Source: Lachnospiraceae bacterium
GTDB taxonomy: Bacteria > Bacillota > Clostridia > Lachnospirales > Lachnospiraceae
Assembly: GCA_022790615.1 (NCBI GenBank)
Contig: JAAVXK010000037.1
Location: 1-64,000, forward strand
Length of the DNA: 64,000 nt
Direction of reading: 5' to 3'
The first letter of the stretch is position 1; each line of letters opens with the position of its first letter. A program made the position numbers and the translations under genes. Under the pieces are notes generated by a model, which saw only the letters and a program-made list of their open reading frames with translations, was not told the origin of the DNA and did no database searches. Shown in pieces: positions 20,064 to 31,191 of this stretch.

Positions 20064-22385
20064 TTACCGGTTTTCATTGACATATTTGCCTACCCTGTCC
20101 TGCAGTACGCTTATAAGTTCGTCAAGTGTCTTACGTCCTTCAAAATAATCGTTCAGTCCGGATTCCACAATTAACAGTACCCCGCTGTTATCCGTTTTAA
20201 TAACTGAACTTTTAATAAGCTCGCGGATAAGCTGAATCACATCTTCACTGTACATACCCACGCTATACTCAAAACCGTTCATACTGCCGGTTCCCTTGAA
20301 AGGCTTTACAACCGTTCCGTCTTCCTCCGTATATTTTTCAGTTGCAGTCAGACGCTTTGCCAATTTGTCAAATTGTTTTTTCCCTGATGGTATTCCGGTA
20401 TCAAAATACTGAATTTCATTATCTGAATAATCTGTTATCACGCTTTTAACGAAATCCCACGCCGCATCCTTCTCTTTTGACGAAGAAGTTATCGCCAGCG
20501 AAGACGACAACGGTATTACACACGCTTTCTTTTTGTCCGTCGAAGGATATCCAATAAATCTTATGTCATTATCAAACAATGCCATATTCATACTCAAATC
20601 ATCTAACTCTGAGGAAATCATTGTATTGTTAATCAAAATTTTGCCCTCATGAATCTGCTTGTTGACCTCACCGTAGTCATACCATTCTTCATAATTTGAA
20701 GAAAATTTGCCAAGGAACCCGGCCATCTCCCTGAATTCATCACTGTCAAAGCCTACCGTTCCGTTCTCCCAGTCTATATAATCATCAATAAAGGGTTCAA
20801 CCAATATTCTAAACAACTCATCTCTTGAATTCATAATATGGAAAATAGTTCCCTCGGGCTTGGAATTATAATATTCAATCATGTCATGTATTGTCCATCC
20901 ATCCTTATACTTCTCGGTATCCGACTCCTTTGCGACAATAGTGTCAAGTCTAAAGTTTTTTATCGCATAATACTGCTTTCCGTCCACCGCAATCGCATCA
21001 TACAGACCGTCTATATAATAATCCTTACTAAACACATCGTCTTTTTCCATATACGGCGCCAAATCCTCAAAAAAACCCTTATTGATATAATTCTTAACAT
21101 CAACACCCGATATATCCAGAACATCCGGAATGTTTCCGGCAATTACATCTTTGGCAAACGTGTCAATCGGATTGGTCGATTTGTCATAACTGACCAGTTC
21201 AACCCTGTAATCGGCGTTAGATTTATTATAATTGATTACATTTTGTTCCATTGTATGTCTGTAGTCATCCTCTGTGTTGAGCACGGCACACGTTATAACC
21301 TTTCTCCCTGTTCCTTCTTTTAATTTGTCCAATATGCCAAACTTTAAATTAATTAACCCCCTGTCCAAACATTCGCAAAACAATCTTCCGTCTTCCAACG
21401 GTATAATTTTGTCGACAAAACTTCCAATCATTCCGGTGTTAGTCCAGTCAAAGAGAAACGTCACGCTCTGTTCTTTGGCATTATATGCACACAGACCCGC
21501 CGTATCTTTTATATAACATGTAACATCTCCCCGGCCGTTGTATATTTTTGAAGTTACTCCGCCCCCATGCTCATCTGCGGAAAATTTGTATTCGCCCTCT
21601 AAATCATTAATTATGACGGTTTCACCACATACTCCTTTTTCAAAATCAATGTAAGTGTACGCAAGGCCGTCCGAACCGTTCGTCTCAACGGCCAATTGAT
21701 TCTCATTATCAAAAAACATGCCGTCTACATACCTATTTTCAAACTTAACGCTTGCATTCACATTGCAGTCGGAATCACATCTGGCAATATATGTTTCATG
21801 TCCTTCTTCTTTCTTACATGAAACATACACCTCGTCATCCTGCCCAATCCTGGTCCGTTCAATTTGGAATCCTTCCCCGAAAGCCGTTGTCATTTTATCT
21901 GTGAACGATATGGTGGATACATCTGTACCGTCCATCATTTTTGTGACCATTATATCGCTCACTCTACCTTCAATCGATTCACTATACAATACTTTTATTT
22001 GATTTTGTTTTGTAACAAAGAATTCCACAATGGATGTAGGATTTTGTATATCGCAAAGCATGATATCCTCGCCGCTGTCTGTTTTGTATTGGCGAAGCTG
22101 TCCTTTATCGTGTTCCCGCACCCATTCTTCATCATAAGATTCCTCATCTGCCATATCAGTCTCGGGATATGAATATGCGATATAATACAGGTCGCTGCCA
22201 TTTAAATATGATTTGTACACTTCACCGTTTTCACTATTCAGTTCAAACTCATTATATACATACATTTCTTTTTCCGTTATGTCACCACTGTTCGTCCCTT
22301 CTTTATTGCTGCCGCCGCAGCCTGACATGGTTATTACCCCCATAAACAGCACGATACACATAAGTGCCGAAATTATCTTTTTCAT
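20064..22385 (-). CDS. Lipoprotein: paralogue of 17667-19955
   Basis: Lipobox VITMSGC; same architecture and C-terminal ending (LISVLQDRVGKYVNENR vs VIQDRMEKYVNENK). GAGGAG before ATG 22385. Confidence 0.8.
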   Translation of the reverse strand: MKKIISALMCIVLFMGVITMSGCGGSNKEGTNSGDITEKEMYVYNEFELNSENGEVYKSYLNGSDLYYIAYSYPETDMADEESYDEEWVREHDKGQLRQYKTDSGEDIMLCDIQNPTSIVEFFVTKQNQIKVLYSESIEGRVSDIMVTKMMDGTDVSTISFTDKMTTAFGEGFQIERTRIGQDDEVYVSCKKEEGHETYIARCDSDCNVNASVKFENRYVDGMFFDNENQLAVETNGSDGLAYTYIDFEKGVCGETVIINDLEGEYKFSADEHGGGVTSKIYNGRGDVTCYIKDTAGLCAYNAKEQSVTFLFDWTNTGMIGSFVDKIIPLEDGRLFCECLDRGLINLKFGILDKLKEGTGRKVITCAVLNTEDDYRHTMEQNVINYNKSNADYRVELVSYDKSTNPIDTFAKDVIAGNIPDVLDISGVDVKNYINKGFFEDLAPYMEKDDVFSKDYYIDGLYDAIAVDGKQYYAIKNFRLDTIVAKESDTEKYKDGWTIHDMIEYYNSKPEGTIFHIMNSRDELFRILVEPFIDDYIDWENGTVGFDSDEFREMAGFLGKFSSNYEEWYDYGEVNKQIHEGKILINNTMISSELDDLSMNMALFDNDIRFIGYPSTDKKKACVIPLSSSLAITSSSKEKDAAWDFVKSVITDYSDNEIQYFDTGIPSGKKQFDKLAKRLTATEKYTEEDGTVVKPFKGTGSMNGFEYSVGMYSEDVIQLIRELIKSSVIKTDNSGVLLIVESGLNDYFEGRKTLDELISVLQDRVGKYVNENR

Positions 22386-22494
22386 ACAATCACTCCTCAT
22401 ACATTGGAATATATTATCTAAATATGGATTGACAAATTATAAATATAATGCCAATTAATATAATAATACTGCCATTTCAAGATTAAAATATTAA

Positions 22495-24363
22495 TTAGCA
22501 ATCAGAGTCTTGTTCCCGCACAACTTCAAAGGATACTTTTACCATAAACATATCCATGCATGTTTCTATTTTAAAGGTTCCTTTGCATGCCTCCGTAAAA
22601 CTTTTCGCTATCGAAAGTCCCAGTCCACTCCCGCCGTCCGAGCGCGAAGCATCGCCCCTTACAAATCTTTCAGTGAAGTCTATGGAATTCGATATACTGT
22701 TTTTAGATGTATTGGCGATACATGCCATTACAACATTATTTTGTTCTGACAAGGTTATATGCACCCTTGAGCCGGGCAATGAGTATAGCAGCGTATTCTG
22801 TATAAGATTCTGAATTACCCTGTACATCCTGTTGCCATCCGCCTCTATATATGATTTTTTTTCCGGTATATCCAGTATAATAGTAATTTCACTTTTATTA
22901 ATGGCTTCCTGCATATCCGCTACAGTCTGCGATATAAGCCTTCCAAAATCAATAACCTTCATATCTATTGGAAGCTGTCCGGACGATGCCTTGCTTATAT
23001 CAAACACATCGGCAACAATGCATTTTAACCGCTCTGATTTGTTGTCAATAATATTGACATAATCCACGGCGTAATCCGGAAGTTCTTCCTCTTTAAGAAG
23101 CTTTATATAACTGATTATAGATGTAAGCGGGGTCTTAATATCGTGCGAGACATTCGTCACCAGCTCAACCTTCATGCGCTCGTTTTTAAGGCTGTCTTCT
23201 ACAGCCGCCGACATATCCTTCGCCATTACCTTGATATACATATAGGCAAACAGACCAAGTATAAGAAATACAACGGCACATACCAAAATTCCAGAATATA
23301 TTTTCCACTGTCCCGTAGCCACCATCACCGATATTGCCATACAGGCAAGCAGCGCCATTATGTCCACAAACATAAATAAAAAGAAGTTTTTCTTATTCTT
23401 TGCAGTGTAACCGGAGCCAAAATCTTTTTGAAATATACGATAGAATATTCCGCCTATCAGACGCGCCATCCTTATATAAATACCGCTTACAAAAAAAGCC
23501 GCCGCACAAAATATAATACCCGCTACAAGAAACATACGCCTTGATACATTCGCATCGGTAACTTCCTCCACACCTTGGGCAATAAAATACGAAGCATTCA
23601 TATCAAACCATCCGTCGGAATCCGATAAAACACTGGCGTCACTAACATTTTTGTTGTAAAAATGCGCAATGGTGTTCGCGTTATATCTCGAAAGTATACT
23701 TTCATAATACTGCGGCTTCTTAATCGCATATATTACAACTTCTACCGTATCAAGTTTCTCTGTAACCTGAAAATTTTCGTAACCCGGTACATACCAGTCG
23801 TCCTCGCTATAGTAACCGTCGCCATATACGTCTGTTTCCACGCCCCCCTTAAATATGCTGACGCGCCCGTTTTTATATCTTAGCTCATAATTGTATCCGC
23901 TCGGACATCGAATTGCGGACGGCCTTGGCCAGTCATAATTACTGTATATGATACTTCCCTTGCTTATCACGGCATAGGCTATGTTCTTATCATACTTTAT
24001 GGCCTTATTATATATTTTTCCGACCATATGGTTAGTATTCTGATAGTTCTCTTCATAAGGCATGGAATTAAAATAATAAGAACTTACGTCTCCCGTATTG
24101 CCCTCGCTAAAAGAATATATGCTAAAGCACCTTCCGTTTACTCCCATCGACAGCAGCGTGGCAAGCCTTTTTTCCATAAATGTTTTGAATTCAATCGTGT
24201 CCTGATAATTGTAATCGAAATCTAATACGTCGAATCCATATTTATCGGACATATATAACTGCATATGTACAGACAGTCCGATACCGACTCCCACGCATAT
24301 TACTCCCAAGACTGTTAATAATATTGCTAACTTATTTTTCAACCTTCTCAATTTTGTAGCCAA
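22495..24363 (-). CDS. Membrane sensor histidine kinase
   Basis: NVSHDIKTPLTSI H-box, N-box and GGSGLGLSIAKS G-box; TM helices flanking an extracytoplasmic region. Confidence 0.92.
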   Translation of the reverse strand: MATKLRRLKNKLAILLTVLGVICVGVGIGLSVHMQLYMSDKYGFDVLDFDYNYQDTIEFKTFMEKRLATLLSMGVNGRCFSIYSFSEGNTGDVSSYYFNSMPYEENYQNTNHMVGKIYNKAIKYDKNIAYAVISKGSIIYSNYDWPRPSAIRCPSGYNYELRYKNGRVSIFKGGVETDVYGDGYYSEDDWYVPGYENFQVTEKLDTVEVVIYAIKKPQYYESILSRYNANTIAHFYNKNVSDASVLSDSDGWFDMNASYFIAQGVEEVTDANVSRRMFLVAGIIFCAAAFFVSGIYIRMARLIGGIFYRIFQKDFGSGYTAKNKKNFFLFMFVDIMALLACMAISVMVATGQWKIYSGILVCAVVFLILGLFAYMYIKVMAKDMSAAVEDSLKNERMKVELVTNVSHDIKTPLTSIISYIKLLKEEELPDYAVDYVNIIDNKSERLKCIVADVFDISKASSGQLPIDMKVIDFGRLISQTVADMQEAINKSEITIILDIPEKKSYIEADGNRMYRVIQNLIQNTLLYSLPGSRVHITLSEQNNVVMACIANTSKNSISNSIDFTERFVRGDASRSDGGSGLGLSIAKSFTEACKGTFKIETCMDMFMVKVSFEVVREQDSDC

Positions 24364-25036
24364 TACCCCACACCACCTTCAAATATTCCGGCTCCTTCGG
24401 ATTCAGTTCAATTTTTTCCCTAATTCGCCTGATGTGAACCATAACCGTATTTTCCGAAGCAAAACTATCTTCCTCCCATACCCTCTCAAATATTTCCTCC
24501 GCCGGAAATACTCTTCCAAGATTTTTCATGAGAAGCTCGATAATTTTAGTTTCCGTTGCGGTCAGTTTCACAGCTTCGCCGTCGACATAAAGCAATTTTT
24601 CCTCTTCCGAGTACGCAAGCCTTCCGTTCTTAATTGCCTTACTTCCAAATTCCGACTCCCTGCCCCCAAGCATCGTGTATCTTCTAAGCTGGCTTTTAAT
24701 TCTGGCGACAAGCTCCTGCGGGTTATATGGTTTGGTTATATAATCGTCCGCCCCTATGGATAACCCAAGTATTTTATCGCTGTCCTCGCTCTTTGCGCTT
24801 AAAAGTATGATAGGTATGTTGCGTCTTTCACGTATTCTCATTATTGCGGACAGGCCGTCCAATTTTGGCATCATTATATCCAGTAAAATAAGGTCAACCT
24901 TGTTTGCGGCAAGCATATCGAGCGCCTGCTCGCCGTCATATACTGTAAACACCCTATAGCCTTCTTTCTCTAAGAGAATTTTTATAGCTGACACAATCTC
25001 CCTGTCGTCATCAGCCACCAGAATACTGTCTGACAT
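24332..25036 (-). CDS. OmpR/PhoB-family response regulator
   Basis: Receiver domain (LVADDDREIV, ILLDIMMPKLDG) plus winged-helix (ENTVMVHIRRIREKIE); overlaps the kinase gene by 32 nt. Confidence 0.94.
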   Translation of the reverse strand: MSDSILVADDDREIVSAIKILLEKEGYRVFTVYDGEQALDMLAANKVDLILLDIMMPKLDGLSAIMRIRERRNIPIILLSAKSEDSDKILGLSIGADDYITKPYNPQELVARIKSQLRRYTMLGGRESEFGSKAIKNGRLAYSEEEKLLYVDGEAVKLTATETKIIELLMKNLGRVFPAEEIFERVWEEDSFASENTVMVHIRRIREKIELNPKEPEYLKVVWGIGYKIEKVEK

Positions 25037-25124
25037 AATATTGCCCATTGCCTCCTTGTCTTAAGACATCTATAATATATGTAATAATTTTTACAGAAAA
25101 GTAAATATAATTCTTACAATTTTC

Positions 25125-26513
25125 TTACAAAACCCTCCAGCCGGAATGATATTTGTTTTTAAGCATTCCGCCTGCAAGTTTTCCCCATCCGAGCGGAAAT
25201 CCGTCAACACAGAACAAACGCCATCCCTTTCCGTTTGCTTCCCCGGACGTAAGGCTGAGCGTCTCCCCCTTCAGATACTTTAATACACGCGCGTCATCAC
25301 CCGGAAGCGTAATACATTCTTTATATTCACCCCGCCTTATAGCCATCGCAAGCGCCTGGCTCGGCTCAAACCTCTTTTTCAGGCAGTCTCCCATATACAA
25401 ACCGTTTCTTAAAAATCGCATTCCTTTGAGACCAGCCGTTTTTTCAGGCATATAAAAAAGCCGTTCTCCCTGCAGTTCAAGTCTGCTCTCATCGATATCC
25501 CATTCAAGATTTTCCGCAAACTCAAAAAAATACGCAAGGCTTTTTAGCATATTTTTATCCGTTCTCCTGATACTGCCGTCAAGTCCGCGTCCGGAATCAC
25601 ATACGCCGTCTTTCTGTAATAGTGCAAGAAAATGGCCCTCCCCGTTCATTCTGTGCGGCCATATTCTTACGCATTTTTTCAAATTGGGATTGCCTGAGCC
25701 CCACTCGGGGCGTCCGGTGTCGAATCCTTCATATCCTTCTATATCTATCAGTTTCAGCTCTGGAAACCTGTCTATTATGTAATCTATCGAGCGCTCGTCC
25801 TCCTCCGGCGAAAACGTACACGTGGAGTACAGCATCTTTCCACCGGGCTTTAGCATATGCACGGCCGGAACAAGTATTTCCCTTTGAAGCTTCGCGTAAT
25901 AATCCACCCCGTTCGAGACGTAGCTCTTAATAACCGACGGCTCTTTTCTGAACATTCCTTCACCGGAACAGGGAGCGTCCAAAAGAATCCTGTCAAAGAA
26001 CTCCGGAAAATACTCTGCGAGCCTTGCAGGAGTCTCATTTACCACAAACGGATTGACAATCCCGAACAGTTCTATATTTTTGAGCAGCGCTTTCGCCCTG
26101 GAACTGCTTATGTCGTTGGCGACAAGCACTCCCTTCCCGCCAAGCTTAACGCCAAGCTCGGTGGCCTTTCCCCCGGGCGCCGCGCACAAATCAAGCACCG
26201 CGTCATACTCCCTTATATCGAGCCTGTCAGCGGGAGTCATCGCGCTCGGCTCCTGCAGATAATACAGTCCCGCATGGTAATACGGGTGCTTCGCGGGCGA
26301 TACGTTGTTCCCGTCATAATAATAACCGTTTCTTATCCACGGAATTTTTCGTATCGCAAACGGCGCAATCTTCTCAAATTCTTCACACGATATTTTTGAC
26401 GTATTGACTCTGAGCCCGTACATTCTCTCTTCATCATAGCTTCTTAAAAAAGCAGGGAACTCCTCAGTGAGAAGTTCCTTCATTTTCTCCATAAATTGTT
26501 CAGGCAGCTGCAT
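25125..26513 (-). CDS. RsmB/RsmF (NOP2/Sun) family rRNA m5C methyltransferase
   Basis: LDLCAAPGGKATELG, LDAPCSGEGMFRK, YSTCTFSPEEDE motifs. Confidence 0.93.
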   Translation of the reverse strand: MQLPEQFMEKMKELLTEEFPAFLRSYDEERMYGLRVNTSKISCEEFEKIAPFAIRKIPWIRNGYYYDGNNVSPAKHPYYHAGLYYLQEPSAMTPADRLDIREYDAVLDLCAAPGGKATELGVKLGGKGVLVANDISSSRAKALLKNIELFGIVNPFVVNETPARLAEYFPEFFDRILLDAPCSGEGMFRKEPSVIKSYVSNGVDYYAKLQREILVPAVHMLKPGGKMLYSTCTFSPEEDERSIDYIIDRFPELKLIDIEGYEGFDTGRPEWGSGNPNLKKCVRIWPHRMNGEGHFLALLQKDGVCDSGRGLDGSIRRTDKNMLKSLAYFFEFAENLEWDIDESRLELQGERLFYMPEKTAGLKGMRFLRNGLYMGDCLKKRFEPSQALAMAIRRGEYKECITLPGDDARVLKYLKGETLSLTSGEANGKGWRLFCVDGFPLGWGKLAGGMLKNKYHSGWRVL

Positions 26514-26562
26514 ATTGATCTCCTATTGTATTTACTCTTAAAATAAAATCAAACATTCGGTT

Positions 26563-27684
26563 TTAATCCGTCAGCGCCTCGGGATTCAGGCACTCCAGTT
26601 CCGGCAGAACGAATCTGCCGTCCTTTCTAACAAGCACGTCGTCAAAGTATATCTCCCCTCCTCCGTACTCGGGCGTCATGATAAGGACAAGGTCCCAGTG
26701 AATTGAAGAACTGTTGCCGTTCGGAGCCTCATCGTAACAGTTTCCCGGCGTAAAGTGAATGGAACCGCTTATTTTCTCATCAAACAATATATCTTTCATC
26801 GGTTTTGTCACATACGGATTAACGCCTATGGCAAATTCCCCGACATATCTTGCTCCCGCGTCCGTGTCAAATATCTCATTTATTTTATCAGTATGGTTGG
26901 CTGTTGCCTCGACTATCTTTCCATCCTCAAAACGCAGGCGCACGTCCTCAAATGTCACGCCCTGGTATAAGGACGGTGTGTTGTATTGTATTACTCCGTT
27001 TACTGAATCCCTGACAGGCGCAGTGAATACCTCGCCGTCCGGTATATTCATATGGCCCGCGCATGGTATTACCGGTACGTCCTTTATCGAAAATGACAGG
27101 TCTGTTCCGTTTTCACATACGAGTCTTACCCTGTCCGTCCTCTCCATCAGACTGACAAGAGGCTTCATGGCCTCCTCCATTACCGAATAATCAAGGTTGC
27201 ATACCTTAAAGTAATAGTCTTCAAACGACTCAAGACTCGTGTCCGAAAGCTGCGCCATCGCGCTGTTCGGGTATCTTAAAACAACCCATCTGGTCTTTGG
27301 AACACGTATATCCGTGTGTACGGGCTTTTTATAGTACAGGTCATAGAGTTTCATCTGCTCGGAAGGTACGTCCGCGTGCTCCGACACATTCTCTGCGCCC
27401 CTTACGCCGACATAGCAATCCATCTGCTCCATCTCGCGGCAGGAAAGCTCAGCCATTAATGTAAGCTGTTCTTTCGTACAGTTAAGAAGCACCTCGCGCA
27501 ATACACGCTGGTTCGTATAATGCGGAAACGGTATTCCCCCCGCCCTGTATACCTCTTTTATAATCTGTCTCGCAAGAGCCTCCGTTGCCTCTCCTATATA
27601 ATCAATATAAACTTTGTCGCCTTTCTTAACTCCCATTGAAAAATTAACCAGATTGTCCGCAAGTTTCTCAATTCTTGAATCCAT
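26563..27684 (-). CDS. M29-family aminopeptidase
   Basis: AmpS/AmpT-like sequence; EGTDLSF-type and EFAIGVNPYV, GSIHFTPGNCYDEAPNGNSSSIHWDL regions. Confidence 0.88.
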   Translation of the reverse strand: MDSRIEKLADNLVNFSMGVKKGDKVYIDYIGEATEALARQIIKEVYRAGGIPFPHYTNQRVLREVLLNCTKEQLTLMAELSCREMEQMDCYVGVRGAENVSEHADVPSEQMKLYDLYYKKPVHTDIRVPKTRWVVLRYPNSAMAQLSDTSLESFEDYYFKVCNLDYSVMEEAMKPLVSLMERTDRVRLVCENGTDLSFSIKDVPVIPCAGHMNIPDGEVFTAPVRDSVNGVIQYNTPSLYQGVTFEDVRLRFEDGKIVEATANHTDKINEIFDTDAGARYVGEFAIGVNPYVTKPMKDILFDEKISGSIHFTPGNCYDEAPNGNSSSIHWDLVLIMTPEYGGGEIYFDDVLVRKDGRFVLPELECLNPEALTD

Positions 27685-27777
27685 ATTCCGCACCAAACCT
27701 TTCTTTTTTCCATTTATGATTTAAATTTATAATATTTTTTTCTTTTCTGATTCTTTAGCCCTTCTTTTGCTTTGCTT

Positions 27778-30309
27778 TTACTTCTCTTTCATGTAACTTA
27801 CATATATATTTCCCGCATCCGCAAACATCTTATCCGCATTTGCATGGTACATTGTCTGGCTCTCCCCCGAAGCAGGGTCGTATATTGTCACGGTACTTGA
27901 GTTATACGCAGTTATAAGCACCGCATTTTTATTGTCCTTCATCGCTATTACCGGTTTTCCTGCGCTGACAAAATATAATATCTGGTCAAGATTACATCCC
28001 GTCAGATTCACAGGCTCTTTTATATATTCCCCTATCATTGCCAGCATTGATTTACCGCTTTTTTTAATATCAGACATGCTAACTCCCAGGTACTCGGAAT
28101 TCAAAAGCATATATACGCACGCGTCAATTGAAGTGACGCCTGAACCGGAACGCACATTTTCAATTCCTGATACTGTATTGCTTAAAAAACGGCCTCCTCT
28201 TTCCCACACCGTCTGATTCTTACTGCTTATTACAACGCCCTGTTCATTATCAGCATTGATAATTGCCTCGGCCGGACTCGAAAATGAATCCGTAATACCG
28301 CCCTTTGCATATACGTAATATTTCAGGGCTTCTTCCGTGTCGCCGAGATACAGCGCTTTCTCCTCCTTAACGACATACATTAACGCCGTCTCAACCTTCG
28401 GTACTTCCTCCATTACGAACGAAGATGGAAATGAGATATATTTTTCCGTCATCATTTTATCAGTAATTCTTTCCGTCACTTCCACTTTGCTCCTCACATC
28501 GTTCATTCTGTTTAATATGTTGTCATCCGAAATATTTTTATAAGTCTTTCCTTCCCTTTTTGCCCGCTTTAAATATACTATGTTTCCCGAGACGGAGGCG
28601 CCGGTTACATATACTTTCTTTTTATTGTACGACTTAATGACGGCGTTATCCTTATTCATTATCTCAACCGTTTTCATGGCGTATATTGCAGTACCTTCGG
28701 TCGTTGAAGCTATATCTTCCACCTTTCCTATCCCGTATACCACATTTGTCCCCATAACTCCTATAAGCCGAATATAATTGCCCTCACCAGACGGAATTAC
28801 AGTAGTGTCCGCAGTCTCCAGATTCATAACCGTAATCTCAGTTGCCAGTCCGTCTGTCTGCGCGCTCTCCCATACATATGAGCTTGACTCCGGAATTATT
28901 GTAAAATTTCTCTCGCCTATATTCTCTGCAAGAGACGTCAGCTTTTCAGAAACAAGGTTATACGAATATATTCTGTCGTCTATTGCAAAATAAAATATGT
29001 CGCTGCCGTTTAGGTAACTGTATTTCTCAAAGTTTTCCTTCAATATCTGATACGTGGTCTGGAATGGGATATATAGAAGCTCCTCTATGGCGTTGTCCGA
29101 CTTGTGAAAACGGTACAGAACAATCGCAACTTTCCCCTCGTATGCGCCATGAGCTATATACCCATACACTGCAAAACAGACGTTGCCCTCCTGGTCTATG
29201 GATATTATATGAACGTCCTGTTGTCTGTACATCTCGTGATTCAATTCTTCTTTATTTATATACTGTTCATATACATTATAGATTTTATTTTCGCTCAAGT
29301 CATACATATATACATTTCCGTTCCTCGAAAATGCCGTCTTGTTCGCCGTGTCGCTGGACACAAGCTGTATATCTGCATCATTCATTATGCCAAGCTTCAG
29401 CTCGCTCTTATTAACGCTTGCAAGCGCGGGGTCAAATTGGGCCTCGACAGTTCTCTCAAACCACAAAAGATACATTCTATCGTCCGAACGCCTTACTCTG
29501 TAGTACTCGCTGACATAATAAGTCTCTACACCGGTATCCGTATTCATGCTGACAAAATAATCAAGCACTATTGCTCCTGTTTCAATGTTGATTTCTTTAA
29601 TCGTCGGCATAAGCTCTGTGAGCTCGACAGGCGAAAGCTCCCCCCATACTATGTTTTCAAAGCTTGAAGTTATATCAACATGCGCAAGGGTGGAATTATT
29701 ATTCTCTGCGTCAGGCTCAATATATGTAGCCAGCTTCTCATCTTTTTTCATCGTCATTTTATGAAAGTTCTTCACAAAATCTATTTTTTCTTTTATATAG
29801 CATTCATTCGAATAATATTTGAGACGCGTATAATAGTTGACTTTTTTACTAACGTCGGTAATCAAAGTTATTTTTAGCGCATATTCGGTACTTGCCTGCA
29901 GTTCTGTGTCAAGCTTTATCTTTGCAATCCGTTTTCCATCCTCGTCTGCAAACGCTGTAACTGCGCCCGAATCCAGAAGTTCGTTATCTTTAACGGACCT
30001 GACCTCATAGTTCAGCTTGTTTATCTTTGTCTGATACTCGTCAATCTTTACATCTACCAGCTTTTCGTCGTCAATCACGGTTATAGATTCCCTTACGTTA
30101 TTCGCAGGGGTATTGCTAACATATCCGTACAGCCTGTTCGCCTCAACCCCATATGACTTAAGGCTTACTATCGGCAGGGTTTCTCCGTCCATCTGTACCA
30201 TGCTTTTGTCAACATGGACCTGTATAACTTCTATATTCCGTCCAAAGAAAAAGAGGGCTGCGGCAAATACTATCACGAGCCCTAACAATCTATATACATG
30301 TTTTAACAT
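27778..30309 (-). CDS. Large membrane-anchored protein with C-terminal C39-like (papain-fold) region
   Basis: N-terminal TM; C-terminal GSGVTSIDACVYMLLNSEYL...GKPVIAMKDNKNAVLITAYNSSTVTIYDPASGE resembles C39_2-type domains. Confidence 0.55.
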   Translation of the reverse strand: MLKHVYRLLGLVIVFAAALFFFGRNIEVIQVHVDKSMVQMDGETLPIVSLKSYGVEANRLYGYVSNTPANNVRESITVIDDEKLVDVKIDEYQTKINKLNYEVRSVKDNELLDSGAVTAFADEDGKRIAKIKLDTELQASTEYALKITLITDVSKKVNYYTRLKYYSNECYIKEKIDFVKNFHKMTMKKDEKLATYIEPDAENNNSTLAHVDITSSFENIVWGELSPVELTELMPTIKEINIETGAIVLDYFVSMNTDTGVETYYVSEYYRVRRSDDRMYLLWFERTVEAQFDPALASVNKSELKLGIMNDADIQLVSSDTANKTAFSRNGNVYMYDLSENKIYNVYEQYINKEELNHEMYRQQDVHIISIDQEGNVCFAVYGYIAHGAYEGKVAIVLYRFHKSDNAIEELLYIPFQTTYQILKENFEKYSYLNGSDIFYFAIDDRIYSYNLVSEKLTSLAENIGERNFTIIPESSSYVWESAQTDGLATEITVMNLETADTTVIPSGEGNYIRLIGVMGTNVVYGIGKVEDIASTTEGTAIYAMKTVEIMNKDNAVIKSYNKKKVYVTGASVSGNIVYLKRAKREGKTYKNISDDNILNRMNDVRSKVEVTERITDKMMTEKYISFPSSFVMEEVPKVETALMYVVKEEKALYLGDTEEALKYYVYAKGGITDSFSSPAEAIINADNEQGVVISSKNQTVWERGGRFLSNTVSGIENVRSGSGVTSIDACVYMLLNSEYLGVSMSDIKKSGKSMLAMIGEYIKEPVNLTGCNLDQILYFVSAGKPVIAMKDNKNAVLITAYNSSTVTIYDPASGESQTMYHANADKMFADAGNIYVSYMKEK

Positions 30310-30390
30310 CGTAAGCTCCTTATATATGACTTATTAATCTACGCATTTTATTGTACATATATTTTCATAAAAATACAATACCAATCCGCA

Positions 30391-31191
30391 CTAATCCGTA
30401 AGTATTGGAGTCCCAATGTTAATTTCCGTCTCATCCTGAATTTCATTATAGCAAAACATCACCTGGACATTCATCTTTTTCCTGTTTGAAACAACCGGCT
30501 TTGCAAGTCCGTCTGCATATCCGTATGATATATATTCGCCGTCTGAATGTTCATAAACTACGTCCGCCCCGATTCTGTCAAACAGATGATCCGTGTACTT
30601 CCTGCATTCTTCTTCTGACATTTTTCCGGCTGACACGGCTTCTGCCCTGCTGTACATAACTGTCTCCGCATTCTTTCCCTCAAGCAGGCCCATCGTCCGT
30701 TCACATCTTGAATAACATCCATCCGACATATATTCCGCATAAGGGGTTTTATTACTGCATATAATATAATGAAAATATGTATCGGCGGACCCCTCCGGTT
30801 TTGTCAGGGTCGCCGTAATCTTATATTCCTCAACAAAACCGGTCGCCTTATAACATATGCCTTTCGTATTTAACTTTCCGCTTATATCCTCAATCTCATA
30901 ATCGTAACACACGCTGCCCTCCATAACTTCGCCAAGCAGGTTTTTATCACATGCATTCAGCTTTGCAACTATCTCGTTACTGCATCTTTCAACAGCAATA
31001 TTATCCCCTGTTGCAAACGCTTCCGTTATAAGCACTCTTTCCTCAAAAATATTAGTAATTGCAATCTGCACAAAAACCATAACCCAAAGTAGAAGACCGG
31101 CAAATCCGGCTGCCTTTATCTTTGCCACATTGCACCACCCTTTCAAATTATTCATACAAATATTATTTCCTCGATATGAAATATTATACAT
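30391..31191 (-). CDS. Membrane-anchored hypothetical (possibly YwmB-like)
   Basis: One N-terminal TM, 266 aa; lies just upstream of 27778-30309 on the same strand. YwmB similarity is a weak impression only. Confidence 0.5.
   Translation of the reverse strand: MYNISYRGNNICMNNLKGWCNVAKIKAAGFAGLLLWVMVFVQIAITNIFEERVLITEAFATGDNIAVERCSNEIVAKLNACDKNLLGEVMEGSVCYDYEIEDISGKLNTKGICYKATGFVEEYKITATLTKPEGSADTYFHYIICSNKTPYAEYMSDGCYSRCERTMGLLEGKNAETVMYSRAEAVSAGKMSEEECRKYTDHLFDRIGADVVYEHSDGEYISYGYADGLAKPVVSNRKKMNVQVMFCYNEIQDETEINIGTPILTD

Noticed and set aside
29104-29667. 187-aa + strand ORF
   Set aside because: Antisense to the 843-aa protein; no RBS or family features.
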